Assembly (NCBI GenBank): GCA_002746935.1
Contig: PDRW01000042.1
Span: 1 to 64,000, forward strand
Origin: Rhodobacterales bacterium
Lineage (GTDB): Bacteria; Pseudomonadota; Alphaproteobacteria; Rhodobacterales; Rhodobacteraceae
Direction of reading: 5' to 3'
Length of the DNA stretch: 64,000 nt
In this document: one piece after another, positions 1 to 9,340 of the stretch
Layout of the letters: the number at the start of each line of letters is the position of its first letter
Position numbering within the stretch: position 1 is the first letter of the stretch
Made by a program: the position numbers and the translations under genes
The notes under the pieces: model-generated
Seen by the model: the letters and a program-made list of their open reading frames with translations, nothing else
What the model was told of the DNA's origin: nothing
Databases searched by the model: none

Positions 1-60
1 CAAAGGTGCTGACATGATCCATCCTCCCAAACAGGATGAATCACAGATCAGCGGTCATGG
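1..60 (-). mobile_element. 5' edge of an IS630-like transposase gene (cut by window edge)
   Basis: Read on the minus strand, bases 15 to 1 give ATG followed by codons for S-A-P-L, the usual opening of this IS630 subgroup. Just upstream (16-50) lie GGGAGG and the string GTGATTCATC. The same string and an AGGAGG site sit at the same distance before the IS630 transposase start at 13147, which supports a second, related copy leaving the window here. Only five codons are visible, so the family call rests on the shared leader and the opening residues. Confidence 0.5.
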
Positions 61-240
61 GAACCCTTGCGATTCAGGTTTTTGGCCGGACGCTTTAGGC
101 CATTTATGGCGTGCTGAGGCGGTGGTCGGATCGTCAAAGGCCTGGTCACGAAGGACCGTTATAGAGTGAGATCGGCCACCGTCGTCGCATGAGGCCTGAA
201 CGGATACAGGGCGGCATGAGAGCCCTCTACGACAAGCATA

Positions 241-342
241 AAGCGTCATGCGAAAAACCTGCATCACCTGACGCTGCCTGAAATCATGGATTTCGGGCGC
301 GTCAGGTGATGCTCTCTGTGTCAGGTCTTTCGTCAAACGCTA
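241..342. repeat. 102-bp palindromic mobile repeat, copy 1
   Basis: Flanked by TA (239-240) on the left and CA (343-344) on the right. The outer ends are AAGCGTCATGCGAAA and TTTCGTCAAACGCTA, which are imperfect inverted repeats. The inside (263-310) folds as ATCACCTGACGC paired with GCGTCAGGTGAT, with an inner TGAAATC/GATTTC stem. Three further copies lie at 11591, 13643 and 17894. Size, inverted ends and TA flanks match a MITE mobilised by an IS630/Tc1-type transposase; no coding capacity. The flanking DNA (61-238 and 343-548) holds no gene I recognise. Confidence 0.8.
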
Positions 343-548
343 CAGGCCGGCGCCTTCGCCGGCATTCACGCGGCACCGGCTTCGGGTCGGCGCCTGCCTG
401 CCAAAAAGCGCACCCCCCGGGGGCATCCGCGCGGCGGGCGTCGGGCGGGTTTTGTCTCAACCCGAAATCGCCACCGGCCGGTGATGCGGCGGTATGCGCC
501 TGACCGGCTCTGCCCCACCGGGCACCAGCGCCGGCCACGACCAGCGGC

Positions 549-1259
549 TCAACGCAGCCGGAACGCCGCCAGCACCTCCCCGGGCCCCTCGGCCTGAACC
601 ACAACCGCCAGCGCGCCGTCCTGCCGCACCTCCGGCGTGAAAGCGAATTCGCCGAGGCCGTCCCAGCGGCCGACCCGCTCCCAGCCGGTGACGATATTGG
701 CATAGGTGATGGTCTTGCCCGCATTCTCGCCGTGCAGGATCTCGACCGTCCGGGTCTCGGCAAAGCGCACGAGATCGACGTTGACGTCCCCCGCAACGAG
801 CGCCCCGGCACCGGGCCGGGAATGCAGCCGGACCACATCGCCTTCGGTTTCGGCAACAATCCCCGCCGGTGCCCCCTCGCTGCGGTGGCGCGCGATCAGA
901 TCGACCAGCCGCATCGGCTTGAAGCCGTTCACCTGATCGACCCCGCCGACCACGAGTTGCGGCGTGTAGAGCGAGCGCGACCGGGCAACGCGCGCATAGG
1001 CCTTCTGCCGGTCGGTATGGCGCGGATCGGCAAAACTGTCGGCCCAGCCGATGTAATCCCAATAATCGACATGCAGCGCCAGCGGCAACACGTCGTCGCG
1101 CTGCGCAAGCTCGGCGATCATCTCGTCGGCCGGGGGACAGTTCGAACAGCCCTGCGAGGTGTAAAGCTCGACCAGAACCACCGGGCTCACCGGATCCGCG
1201 GCGACGGGTGGGAGGGGGCTGGCAAGGGCAAGGAGGGTCGCAAGGATCTGGGTGCGCAT
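549..1259 (-). CDS. DUF1223 family secreted thioredoxin-fold protein
   Basis: 236 aa. Residues 1-21 are a signal peptide (hydrophobic, ending near VAADP), so the protein is exported. Near residue 37 it has CSNCPP within LVELYTSQGCSNCPPAD, the CxxC hallmark of DUF1223, a family with a thioredoxin-like fold whose biochemical role is not established. YDYW-like (HVDYWDYIGW) and YTPQLVV segments also match the family. It stands alone, with the mobile repeat downstream and about 320 bp of AT-richer DNA upstream that separates it from the divergent small gene at 1581. No strong Shine-Dalgarno is seen before the ATG. Confidence 0.85.
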   Translation of the reverse strand: MRTQILATLLALASPLPPVAADPVSPVVLVELYTSQGCSNCPPADEMIAELAQRDDVLPLALHVDYWDYIGWADSFADPRHTDRQKAYARVARSRSLYTPQLVVGGVDQVNGFKPMRLVDLIARHRSEGAPAGIVAETEGDVVRLHSRPGAGALVAGDVNVDLVRFAETRTVEILHGENAGKTITYANIVTGWERVGRWDGLGEFAFTPEVRQDGALAVVVQAEGPGEVLAAFRLR

Positions 1260-1261
1260 GA

Positions 1262-1580
1262 TGGCCCGTCATCTGTTTCGGCTCAGCCCACAGATAGGGC
1301 ATTTCCCGCCTCACCCGCCAATCAAGGTTTTGCGAGATCGGCGGCCGGTTGGGGGTTTTGCCAATCCCGGAAAAGGCTCTCTGCCGCTTTGGGCAGGTTT
1401 AGAGGAGGCGGGCGGCTCAACCACAATTTCCGCCCGGCCTGGCGCGAACATTTCAGAAACGTTCTGTTTCTGTTCGAGGCGACCGCAAGGTTACCGGAAA
1501 TTAACACTAACCGGACCAAAGTGAGAACATCAACCGCCACCTCAGGCAATACCTCACAAACCCAAGAAAGGGAGCACCCC
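1262..1580. promoter_or_regulatory. Divergent intergenic region, probable promoters
   Basis: About 320 bp without a gene, between the DUF1223 gene (minus) and the 26-codon reading frame (plus). It is less GC-rich than its surroundings, especially 1440-1565. An imperfect repeat of TTCTGTTTCTGTTCG type is seen near 1461-1477. The stretch ends in GAAAGGGAGCACCCC directly before the ATG at 1581, a good ribosome binding site. No -35/-10 pair can be assigned with confidence. Confidence 0.35.
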
Positions 1581-1661
1581 ATGAACCTCAGCCTTGAAAT
1601 GCCGTATTTCGAAATCATCGCCTTCCTCACCATCGCCGGGATCTACTCGGTCCTCGGCTGA
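1581..1661 (+). CDS. Possible 26-aa membrane peptide
   Basis: 26 codons from ATG to TGA. The reading frame opens with MNLSLEMPYFE and continues as one hydrophobic segment (IIAFLTIAGIYSVLG), enough for a single transmembrane helix with a short acidic N-terminal part. AAGGGAG lies 7-9 bases before the ATG, the best Shine-Dalgarno in this stretch. A GC-rich hairpin (1990-2023) lies some 330 bp downstream. I do not recognise the family. It resembles in size the small accessory subunits of membrane complexes, but nothing nearby encodes such a complex. Real translation is an inference from the ribosome site and the amino-acid pattern. Confidence 0.5.
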   Translation: MNLSLEMPYFEIIAFLTIAGIYSVLG

Positions 1662-1989
1662 CCGTTTCGGGCCGCGCCCCGGCCCGGGCGCCGCCGGACG
1701 CCCTGCCCCGCCTGCACCCTTTCCCTCCGGGTACGGGCGGAGGCCAGGCCACCGGCAGAGCCCATTCCCCGGGGGCCGAAGGCTGCCTTTCCCGCCGCGC
1801 CCGCGCACTCCTGGCCGCTGCATCCTCCCTCCGGCCGGGGCGCGGAGCCCTCCCGCGGCACAGGCGGGCTTCGGCCCCTTTGCTTGCCAAAACAGGCTGT
1901 TTGCCGGACCCGCCCAAACCGGCCGTCCCGGCAGCCATTCACCAGCCATGGGCACCCGGCCCCGCCCCTTTCCCTTCCGCCAAACGCAC
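1662..1989. other. No gene recognised
   Basis: Very GC-rich stretch between the small plus-strand frame and the convergent cyclophilin gene. Reading frames here are long only because stop codons are rare in such DNA; none has a recognisable product or a ribosome site. Confidence 0.5.
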
Positions 1990-2023
1990 AAGCTCCCCCC
2001 GGCAAGCTTGCCGGAGGGAGCTT
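1990..2023. terminator. Long GC-rich hairpin between convergent genes
   Basis: AAGCTCC(C)CCCGGCAAGC and GCTTGCCGG(A)GGGAGCTT form a 17-bp arm with a centre at AAGCTT and only one or two mismatches. It sits 40 bp beyond the stop of the minus-strand cyclophilin gene (2064). There is no clear T-tract on either side, so it may act as an RNA-stabilising or bidirectional 3' structure instead of a classical intrinsic terminator. Confidence 0.5.
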
Positions 2024-2063
2024 CGCTTTGGCTTCCCCTCGCACGGGCGGGGGGCATCCCCGA

Positions 2064-2664
2064 TCACTCGATGACGCGGGCCGTTTCGATCTTGTCCGGC
2101 ATGCCGATGATCGCGCCGTTCGAGCCTTCGCCGCGCTTGATCTTCTGCACCACGTCGAAACCTTCGATCACCCGGCCGATGACGGTATACTGGCCGTCGA
2201 GATGGCTCGCCGGCTGGAGCATGATGAAGAACTGCGAATTGGCGCTGTTCGGGCTGCTCTTGCGCGCCATGCCGACCGTTCCGGCAACGAAGCTTTCGCC
2301 GGAAAACTCCGCCGGAAGATTTGGGTATTGCGACTTGCCGTGACCGGCACGCCGGAGGTCGCCCGATGCCTTGCCGAGCTCCACATCGCCGGTCTGGGCC
2401 ATGAAGCCGTCAATCACACGGTGAAACACCACGTCATCATAGGCGCCGTCGCGCACCAGGGTGAGGATCCGTTCGACATGCTGCGGGGCCAGCTCGTCGA
2501 ACAGCTCGATCACCACGGTGCCGTTTGCTTCCCCGGCAATGGCAAGCTCGATCCTGGGACCGCCCGCAGGGGCGGCGTTCAGCACTGCGGGAGACGCGCC
2601 CAGCCAGAAGGCCGAAATCAGCAGCGCGCCAAGCGCGAAGATCGAACGGGAGAAGAGGCGGGTT

Positions 2665-2672
<8 letters not shown>
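2064..2672 (-). CDS. Exported cyclophilin-type peptidylprolyl isomerase
   Basis: 202 aa. Residues 8-33 form a signal peptide or membrane anchor (FALGALLISAFWLG). The rest is a bacterial cyclophilin (PpiA/PpiB fold): VVFHRVIDGFMAQTGD near residue 83, FSGES, NSANSQFFIML with the catalytic-site Q/F, and LDGQYTVIGRV. It catalyses cis-trans isomerisation of Xaa-Pro bonds, here most likely in the periplasm. Its ATG overlaps the end of the upstream cyclophilin gene by 8 bp (ATGTCTAG), so the two are one operon and co-translated. The catalytic Arg of VFHRVI is present. Confidence 0.92.
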
Positions 2673-3165
<493 letters not shown>

Positions 3166-3365
3166 CGGGCACTCCTTGGGGGTTCGCGTCGGGGGCAACC
3201 TATGCGCGGGCGCGGGTCAGGGCAAGGCGAGGCGCACAGCCGGCGCCGCCGGACCGTTCCGGTACCGGAAAAAATCCGCGCTCATCCATCGCCATGGCCC
3301 CGCATCCGGGGTAATCTCCGCAGCGATGACTCACCCAGAGACCCCAGACAAACGGGAGACCTTAC

Positions 3366-4556
3366 ATGGCCTGGAAAACCCTCGACGACCTCGACCTTGC
3401 GGGCAAGACCGTGCTCACCCGCGTCGACATCAACGTGCCCGTCGATGATGCCGGCGTGGTCACCGACACCACCCGCATCGACCGGATCGTGCCCACGGTG
3501 AAGGACATCGTCGCCAGGGGCGGCAAGCCGGTGCTGATGGCGCATTTCAAGCGGCCGAAGGGCAAGGTGGTGCCGGAAATGTCGCTCCGCGTGGTGGTGC
3601 CGGCGCTCGAAAAGGCCTTTGGCCTGCCGGTGAAATTCGCCGAGGACTGCATCGGCGCGCCGGCCAAGACCGCCGTGGCCGAGCTTGGCGCGGGCGAGGT
3701 GCTGCTTCTGGAAAACACCCGTTTCCACAAGGAAGAGACCGACAATGATGCCGGTTTCGCCGCCGCCCTCGCCGCCCTTGGCGATGTCTATGTCAACGAC
3801 GCCTTCTCCTCGGCCCACCGCGCCCATGCCTCGACCGAGGGCATCGCCCGGCTGCTGCCCAATTGCGCCGGCCGGCTGATGGCCGAAGAGCTCTCGGCCC
3901 TCGAAAAGGCGCTGGGCACCCCCACCCGGCCGGTGGTCGCGGTGGTCGGCGGCGCCAAGGTCTCGACCAAGCTCGATCTGCTAAATAACCTCGTCGCCAA
4001 GGTCGACCACCTCGTGATCGGCGGCGGCATGGCCAATACCTTCCTTGCGGCCAAGGGGGTGAGCGTCGGCACGTCGCTCTGCGAACACGACCTCGGCGAC
4101 ACCGCCCGCGAGATCCTCGAAAGCGCAAAGGCCGCGGGCTGCGAGATCGTGCTGCCGACGGATGTGGTGGTGGCGCGTGAGTTCAAGGCCAATGCCGCCC
4201 ATGAGACCGTCGCCGCCGACGCCTGCCCCGAGGATGCGATGATCCTCGACGCCGGACCCGAGACCGTGGCCCATATCAAACAGGTGGTCGGCGCGGCGCG
4301 CACCCTGATCATGAACGGCCCGCTCGGGGTGTTCGAACTCGAGCCCTTCGGCACCGGCACCTTCGCGATGCTCGACGAGATCGCCGCCCAAACCGACGCC
4401 GGCAATCTCGTCTCGGTGGCGGGCGGCGGCGACACCGTGGCCGCGATCAACGCCGCCGGCAAGGCCGGGAATTTCAGCTATATCTCCACCGCCGGCGGCG
4501 CCTTCCTCGAATGGATGGAGGGCAAGACGCTTCCGGGCGTCGCCGCGCTCGGCTGA
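3366..4556 (+). CDS. pgk: Phosphoglycerate kinase
   Basis: 396 aa, the usual length. It converts 1,3-bisphosphoglycerate and ADP to 3-phosphoglycerate and ATP in glycolysis and the reverse in gluconeogenesis. Motifs in order: [13 protein letters not shown] (substrate site, residues 15-27), [67 protein letters not shown], and [11 protein letters not shown] near the C-terminus (nucleotide site). The next gene on the same strand is a class I aldolase, so two glycolytic enzymes lie together, but a hairpin at 4585 separates them and they may be separate transcripts. Confidence 0.97.
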   Translation: MAWKTLDDLDLAGKTVLTRVDINVPVDDAGVVTDTTRIDRIVPTVKDIVARGGKPVLMAHFKRPKGKVVPEMSLRVVVPALEKAFGLPVKFAEDCIGAPAKTAVAELGAGEVLLLENTRFHKEETDNDAGFAAALAALGDVYVNDAFSSAHRAHASTEGIARLLPNCAGRLMAEELSALEKALGTPTRPVVAVVGGAKVSTKLDLLNNLVAKVDHLVIGGGMANTFLAAKGVSVGTSLCEHDLGDTAREILESAKAAGCEIVLPTDVVVAREFKANAAHETVAADACPEDAMILDAGPETVAHIKQVVGAARTLIMNGPLGVFELEPFGTGTFAMLDEIAAQTDAGNLVSVAGGGDTVAAINAAGKAGNFSYISTAGGAFLEWMEGKTLPGVAALG

Positions 4557-4584
4557 GCCCGGCACCGGGGGCCCGGCACGGCAG

Positions 4585-4611
4585 GGGGCGGTCCCGCGGG
4601 GCCGCCCCTTT
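4585..4611 (+). terminator. Intrinsic terminator after pgk
   Basis: GGGGCGG (4585-4591) pairs with CCGCCCC (4602-4608), with CCC/GGG pairing inside the loop region, followed by TTT. It is placed 29 bp after the pgk stop. The T-run is short, so efficiency is uncertain. Confidence 0.5.
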
Positions 4612-4766
4612 CGCGCGCTGCCCCCGGCAGGCTCCAAACCGCCGGCCCGGAACCGCCCGGAACCGCCCAGAACCGCCCAGCACCCGGCCCTGGCGCTTCC
4701 ACGATTGAAAATGCGACAAAGCGCGCCTACAAGGCCCTGAGTATCTCACGAAGGAAGGCTTTCCAG

Positions 4767-5657
4767 ATGTCGAACCCCGAACAACTCGCCCAGATGAAAA
4801 ACGGCAAGGGCTTCATCGCCGCCCTCGACCAGTCCGGCGGCTCCACGCCGAAGGCACTCAAGCTCTACGGTGTCGAGGAAGACGCCTACGGCTCCGAAGC
4901 CGAAATGTTCGACCTGATCCACGAAATGCGCGCCCGCATCGCCACCGCGCCCGCCTTTACCGGCGAAAAGGTCATCGGCGCGATCCTGTTCGAAATGACC
5001 ATGGACCGCGAGATCGAAGGCAAACCCGCGGCGACGTTTCTGTGGGAAGAGCGCGGCGTGGTGCCCTTCCTCAAGGTCGACAAGGGCCTCGCCGATGAAA
5101 AGGACGGCTGCCAGGTGATGAAACCGATGCCCGAACTCGACGCCCTGCTTGACCGCGCCGTGAAAGCGGGCGTGTTCGGCACCAAGATGCGTTCGGTGAT
5201 CTCGGCCGCCAACCCTGCCGGGGTAAAGGCGGTGGTCGCGCAGCAATTCGAAGTGGGCAAGCAGATCATCGCCAAGGGGCTGGTGCCGATCATCGAGCCG
5301 GAAGTGACGATCTCCATCGCCGACAAGGCCGAGGCCGAAGACCTGCTGCTCGCCGCGATCACCGAAGAGCTCGACGCGCTCGCCGATGACCAGCTGGTGA
5401 TGCTGAAGCTGTCGCTGCCGACCAAGGCCGGGCTCTACGCCCCGCTGATCGCCCACAAGAACGTGGTCCGCGTGGTGGCGCTCTCGGGCGGCTATTCGCG
5501 CGAAGACGCCAATGCCAAACTCGCCGAAAACAAGGGCATGATCGCCTCCTTCTCGCGCGCGCTCACCGAGGGCCTGTCGAAAGGCCAGTCGGACGACGCG
5601 TTCAACGCCGCGATCGGCAAGGCCATCGAGGGCATCTACCAGGCCTCGATCACCTGA
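4767..5657 (+). CDS. Fructose-bisphosphate aldolase, class I
   Basis: 296 aa. It cleaves fructose 1,6-bisphosphate to dihydroxyacetone phosphate and glyceraldehyde 3-phosphate through a Schiff base, without metal. Family features seen: [17 protein letters not shown] at the N-terminus, [33 protein letters not shown], and [11 protein letters not shown], where K is the likely Schiff-base lysine (about residue 213), then ALSGGYSRE for phosphate binding. This is the bacterial class I type common in Rhodobacteraceae. AGGAAGG lies just upstream of the ATG. A strong terminator follows at 5683. Confidence 0.93.
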   Translation: MSNPEQLAQMKNGKGFIAALDQSGGSTPKALKLYGVEEDAYGSEAEMFDLIHEMRARIATAPAFTGEKVIGAILFEMTMDREIEGKPAATFLWEERGVVPFLKVDKGLADEKDGCQVMKPMPELDALLDRAVKAGVFGTKMRSVISAANPAGVKAVVAQQFEVGKQIIAKGLVPIIEPEVTISIADKAEAEDLLLAAITEELDALADDQLVMLKLSLPTKAGLYAPLIAHKNVVRVVALSGGYSREDANAKLAENKGMIASFSRALTEGLSKGQSDDAFNAAIGKAIEGIYQASIT

Positions 5658-5682
5658 CCGGCCCGCGATATGGATGAAGAGC

Positions 5683-5708
5683 GGCGGCCCTCCGGGGCCG
5701 CCTTTTTT
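5683..5708 (+). terminator. Rho-independent terminator after the aldolase gene
   Basis: Perfect 8-bp stem GGCGGCCC (5683-5690) and GGGCCGCC (5695-5702), loop TCCG, then six T. It lies 26 bp after the stop codon. Confidence 0.9.
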
Positions 5709-5828
5709 GTCGGCGTCACTCCGCCGGCCGGTCAGGGGCATCACCCGGGGGATTCACAACCCGAATCGCCTGTGCCATAAGGGAGAAAACCCAAAACAGA
5801 GGGTAAAGACGAGGGCGAGAGGCAGAGC

Positions 5829-6131
5829 ATGACCCCCAACGAGCGCAGTTCCACCATTGCTGGCGTAGCCTATCTGATATTGCTGGCGATCACAGGGATG
5901 TATTTCGTCTTCGCCAGCGTCCAGGGCGATTTCGGCCTGTTCAACCGGGTTCAGATCGAGGCCGAAGCCGCGGAGCTCGAAGCCGAACGCGATGCGCTCA
6001 GGGCCGAGATCGCCAGCCTCGGCAACAAGACCCACCGGCTTTCGGACGAGTATCTCGACCTCGATCTGCTCGACCAGCAGGCCCGCGACGTGCTCGGGCT
6101 GGTGCGGGCCGACGAGATTGTGCTACGCTGA
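5829..6131 (+). CDS. FtsB/DivIC-like septum formation protein
   Basis: 100 aa. One N-terminal transmembrane helix (residues 11-29, GVAYLILLAITGMYFVFAS) is followed by a coiled coil rich in Glu and Ala (EAEAAELEAERDALRAEIASL) and a short C-terminal part ending VLGLVRADEIVLR. This layout is typical of FtsB, the small bitopic divisome protein that joins FtsL and FtsQ at the division site. In related genomes it often precedes the pyruvate dehydrogenase genes; here the next gene is a convergent esterase, so that linkage is absent. Confidence 0.8.
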   Translation: MTPNERSSTIAGVAYLILLAITGMYFVFASVQGDFGLFNRVQIEAEAAELEAERDALRAEIASLGNKTHRLSDEYLDLDLLDQQARDVLGLVRADEIVLR

Positions 6132-6164
6132 CCGTAGCACAACCGCCGGCCGCCGCCCGGCCCT

Positions 6165-6842
6165 TCACCCGGCGTTCAGCCCGATCCCCAGCTTGTCGGC
6201 CATGAAGGCCAGCGCCACCGACAGACCGTCGGGCGCGATCCCGTGGCCGGTACCCTCCATGATGTGGCCATAGACCTCGAACCCCGCTGCCTCCAGCAGC
6301 TGGCCGGCCTCGTCGAAATGCGCCGGCGGCACCACCTCGTCCTGATCGCCATGCATCAAGAGCACCGGGGGTTTGACCCTGACCGCCCCGGCAAAGCGCT
6401 CGGGCTCCAGCACCCGGCCGGAGCAGGCCACGATCCCCGCGACCGGCGCATCGCGCTTCACCAGCGCTTGCAGCGCCAGCATCGCCCCCTGGCTGAAGCC
6501 GAAGACCACCAGCCTGTCCGGCGCAATCCCCTCTTCCGCCAGCACCCGGGTGATGAAGGCATCGACATCCCCGACCGCCTGACGCACGCCGTCGGCGGCC
6601 AGCTCCTCGGAGGAGCCGTCGATCCAGGGGATCGGAAACCACTGGAAGCCCATCGGATTGCCGGCGCAGGGCTCGGGCGCATCCGGCGCGATGAAGACGG
6701 TGTCAGGCATGTGGGGGCCGAGCGGGTCGGCGAGCCCCAGCAGGTCGGCCCCGTCGGCGCCGTAGCCGTGCAGGAAGACCACCAGAGATTTCGCCTCGCC
6801 CGATACAGGCGGACGGCGTTTGAAGTGCAATTCGCGGCTCAT
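6165..6842 (-). CDS. Phospholipase/carboxylesterase (alpha/beta hydrolase)
   Basis: 225 aa. It belongs to the carboxylesterase/thioesterase family of YpfH/Est types. VVFLHGYGADGADL supplies the oxyanion hole; VFGFSQGAMLALQ is the GxSxG nucleophile elbow; LMHGDQDEVVP carries the catalytic Asp and GTGHGIAPDG the His. No signal peptide, so cytoplasmic. The start at 6842 has GGAGGG upstream, and its ATGA overlaps the stop of the alkA-like gene, making it the last gene of the cbiD-cobK-alkA-esterase transcript. Confidence 0.88.
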   Translation of the reverse strand: MSRELHFKRRPPVSGEAKSLVVFLHGYGADGADLLGLADPLGPHMPDTVFIAPDAPEPCAGNPMGFQWFPIPWIDGSSEELAADGVRQAVGDVDAFITRVLAEEGIAPDRLVVFGFSQGAMLALQALVKRDAPVAGIVACSGRVLEPERFAGAVRVKPPVLLMHGDQDEVVPPAHFDEAGQLLEAAGFEVYGHIMEGTGHGIAPDGLSVALAFMADKLGIGLNAG

Positions 6843-7462
6843 CGGGTTCCCTCCCTGTGCTTCACCTGCGCGTAATAGGCCCAGAGCGCCCGGGCCGCAA
6901 CGCCCCGCCACGGCGCCCAATCGGCGGCAAGGGTGCGCAGCGCCCGTTCGCGCGGCCGCGCGTCGAGGCCCAGCAGCAGCGCCGCGGCCTCCTGAAGCGC
7001 CAGATCGCCCGCGGGCAAGACGTCGGCCCGGCCGAGGCTGAAAGCGAGATAGATCTCGGCGGTCCAGCGCCCGATGCCGGGCACTTCGGTCAGGGTCGCG
7101 ATGACCTCGGCGTCGGACAATGCGGGCAAAGCTCCGTAGTCGATCTCCGCCACCGCCAGCGCTTTCGCATAGCGCGCCTTCTGGCGGCTGAACCCGGCCG
7201 CCCGCAAGGCCTCCTCGTTGGCCGCGGCAACCGGCGCGGCGGCCTCGAAGCCCGCCGTTTCGATCCGTGCCCAGCAGGCTGCAGCGGCGGCGACCGAAAG
7301 CTGCTGTCCGGTGATCGCCCGGAGGAGTTCGCGAAACCCCTGCGGCCGGCGGCGGAGCGGCAGCGGCAGGGCAAGCGCCGGGGCAAGGCGCGGGTCACGC
7401 GCCCGGAGCCAGGCCGCCCCCTCGGCAATGTCGGCTTCGGTCTCAAGCACCCGGGCCGTCAC
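6839..7462 (-). CDS. DNA-3-methyladenine glycosylase II (AlkA type)
   Basis: 207 aa, HhH-GPD superfamily. It excises alkylated bases such as 3-methyladenine. Helix-hairpin-helix is TEVPGIGRWTAEIYLAF (about residues 116-132); the catalytic Asp is in VLPAGDLALQEA. ITGQQLSVAAA is another family motif. It lacks the N-terminal beta domain of E. coli AlkA, like most short bacterial forms. The start codon is GTG, overlapping the cobK stop as GTGA, so translation is probably coupled. Its place in a cobalamin operon is probably fortuitous. Confidence 0.9.
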   Translation of the reverse strand: MTARVLETEADIAEGAAWLRARDPRLAPALALPLPLRRRPQGFRELLRAITGQQLSVAAAAACWARIETAGFEAAAPVAAANEEALRAAGFSRQKARYAKALAVAEIDYGALPALSDAEVIATLTEVPGIGRWTAEIYLAFSLGRADVLPAGDLALQEAAALLLGLDARPRERALRTLAADWAPWRGVAARALWAYYAQVKHREGTR

Positions 7463-8193
7463 AGCAGGCGCTCCACCCAGTCGAGCGCCGCCTCGACGGT
7501 TTCCACCCGCGGCCCCGGCGGCGGCGTGGGCCGGTCGATCAGCACCACCGGGAGCCCGAGCACCCGGGCCGCATCGAGCTTGGCGCGTGCCGGCCCGCCG
7601 GCGTTCTTCACCACCAGCGCCTCAATGCGATGCGCCCGCATCAGCGCGATCTCGTCGGACAGGCTGAACGGCGGGCGGCCCACGACCCATTCGCCCTGCG
7701 GGAAGGGAAACGGCCCCTCGGGCGGATCGACCGTCCGCGCCACGAGGTGGCGCCCCGCCGCCAGCGGCGCAAACCCGGCGAGCGATTTGCGCCCCGTGGC
7801 GAGCAACACCCGGGCGCCGTCAGGCACCATCTCCGCCACCGCCGCCGCATCTGGCGCGAAGCGCCAGCGATCGCCCGCCGCAGGCGTCCAGCCCGGCCGC
7901 AGCAGTTTCAGACAGGGCAGCCCGAGCCGGTCCGACACCGTCCGGGCACGCCACGGCATGATCCGTGCAAATGGATGCGTTACATCAAGAACGGCCTGTA
8001 TACCATTGTTTTCCATATATTTTAGAAACGCTTCATCGCCACCGAAACCGCCCATCCGCAGGGGCACCGGATAGGCCTCGGGGGCGCGCGTCTCGCCCGC
8101 AAGCGCGGCCACCACCTCAACCCGCCCAAGCGCGGCAAGCCGCGCCGCCAGTGCCCGCGCCTCCGCCGTTCCTGCCAGCAAAAGCACCTTCAT
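7459..8193 (-). CDS. cobK: Precorrin-6A reductase (CobK/CbiJ)
   Basis: 244 aa. It reduces (cobalt-)precorrin-6A to 6B with NADPH in corrin ring synthesis. N-terminal LLLAGTAEARALAARLA, DVTHPFARIM and LLATGRKSLAGF are typical. The gene overlaps cbiD upstream (ATGA) and alkA downstream (GTGA). A short AT-rich patch lies within the coding region near 7960-8030 without breaking the frame. With cbiD, cobA and cobB it forms part of a cobalamin gene group; the rest of the pathway is outside the window. Confidence 0.92.
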   Translation of the reverse strand: MKVLLLAGTAEARALAARLAALGRVEVVAALAGETRAPEAYPVPLRMGGFGGDEAFLKYMENNGIQAVLDVTHPFARIMPWRARTVSDRLGLPCLKLLRPGWTPAAGDRWRFAPDAAAVAEMVPDGARVLLATGRKSLAGFAPLAAGRHLVARTVDPPEGPFPFPQGEWVVGRPPFSLSDEIALMRAHRIEALVVKNAGGPARAKLDAARVLGLPVVLIDRPTPPPGPRVETVEAALDWVERLL

Positions 8194-9233
8194 GGCCCCG
8201 CCCGCGCCACCACCGCACCGGCCCGCGAGACCGCGACAACGTCGAACCGGATCTCCCCGCCGAACCGCGCCTTGACCGTTTCCAACGCTCTGTCCGCGAT
8301 CGCCTGCGCCAGAGGAGTGCCAAGGGTTTCAAAGGCTTCGAGCACCGTATTCATGCGCGCCACCTTTGGTTCGCCCACCAGCTCCGCCAGCGCGGCGAAG
8401 TCGGTGCCGCCGCGTTTCGAGTGCAGATCCATCGCCCCCTGGCCGAGTTTCGAAAGCTTCCCCAGCCCGCCACCGATGGTCACCCGCGCCACCGGATGTT
8501 TCGCGAGGTATTTCAGCATCCCGCCCGCGAAATCGCCCATGTCGAGCATCGCGTGGTCGGGCAGGCCGTACAGCCCCTGCACCGCCCGTTCGCTGGTCGC
8601 GCCGGTGCAGCCCGCCACATGGGTGAGCCCGGCGGCGCGGGCGACATCGACGCCGCGGTGGATCGAGGCGATCCAGGCGGCGCAGGAAAACGGCCGCACC
8701 ACGCCGGTGGTGCCAAGGATCGACAGCCCGCCGATGATGCCGAGACGGGGGTTCCAGGTCTTCGCCGCCAGCGCCTCGCCACCGGGAACGGAGAGAGTGA
8801 TCTCCACCCCGCCGGGGCGTGCGAAGCGCGCGGCCTGTTCCGCCACCACCTCCGTCATCATCCGCCGCGGCACCGGGTTGATCGCCGGTTCGCCCGGGGG
8901 CAGCGGCAGGCCCGGCCGGGTGATCGTGCCCACGCCAGCACCGGCGCGAAACCGCACCCCCTCGCCGCCCGGGGTCACGCGGGCGCGGATCAGCGCCCCG
9001 TGGGTCACGTCCGGGTCGTCGCCCGCGTCCTTGACGATCCCCGCTTCGGCCCAGCCCGGGCCAAGGCCGAGCTCCGCCACGTCGAAGACAGGGCGTTCGC
9101 CGCGCGGCAGGGTGAGGCGCACCCGCTTTGGCGGCGCACCGCTCCACAGCGCCTCCAGCGCCGCCTTCACCGCCGCGGTGGCGCAGGCGCCGGTGGTCCA
9201 GCCCCGGCGCAGCTCTTTCTGGGGCTCCGTCAT
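8190..9233 (-). CDS. cbiD: Cobalt-precorrin-5B C1-methyltransferase
   Basis: 347 aa from MTEPQKELRRGWTTGACATAA; the family begins LRRGWTTGACATAAVKAAL. It methylates C1 during ring contraction using S-adenosylmethionine. GGLSILGTTGVV and GGGLGKLSKLGQG motifs are present. A start at 9269 would add 12 residues and is less likely. CbiD is named for the anaerobic route, yet its partner here is in the CobK/CbiJ family shared by both routes, so the window alone does not decide which pathway operates. First gene of the minus-strand operon. Confidence 0.93.
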   Translation of the reverse strand: MTEPQKELRRGWTTGACATAAVKAALEALWSGAPPKRVRLTLPRGERPVFDVAELGLGPGWAEAGIVKDAGDDPDVTHGALIRARVTPGGEGVRFRAGAGVGTITRPGLPLPPGEPAINPVPRRMMTEVVAEQAARFARPGGVEITLSVPGGEALAAKTWNPRLGIIGGLSILGTTGVVRPFSCAAWIASIHRGVDVARAAGLTHVAGCTGATSERAVQGLYGLPDHAMLDMGDFAGGMLKYLAKHPVARVTIGGGLGKLSKLGQGAMDLHSKRGGTDFAALAELVGEPKVARMNTVLEAFETLGTPLAQAIADRALETVKARFGGEIRFDVVAVSRAGAVVARAGP

Positions 9234-9340
9234 GGGCGCGACTATGGCCCGGCGTTTGCGGGGCAACAAGGCCGGGGCAACAGACCGGGGGCCGCAGGAC
9301 GGGGCTGGCCCCGCAGGCCCGGGCGGGCCATAACCCGGCC

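Noticed and set aside
9234-9340. Riboswitch between cbiD and cobA
   Set aside because: The gap is about 107 bp and none of the conserved B12 boxes are present.
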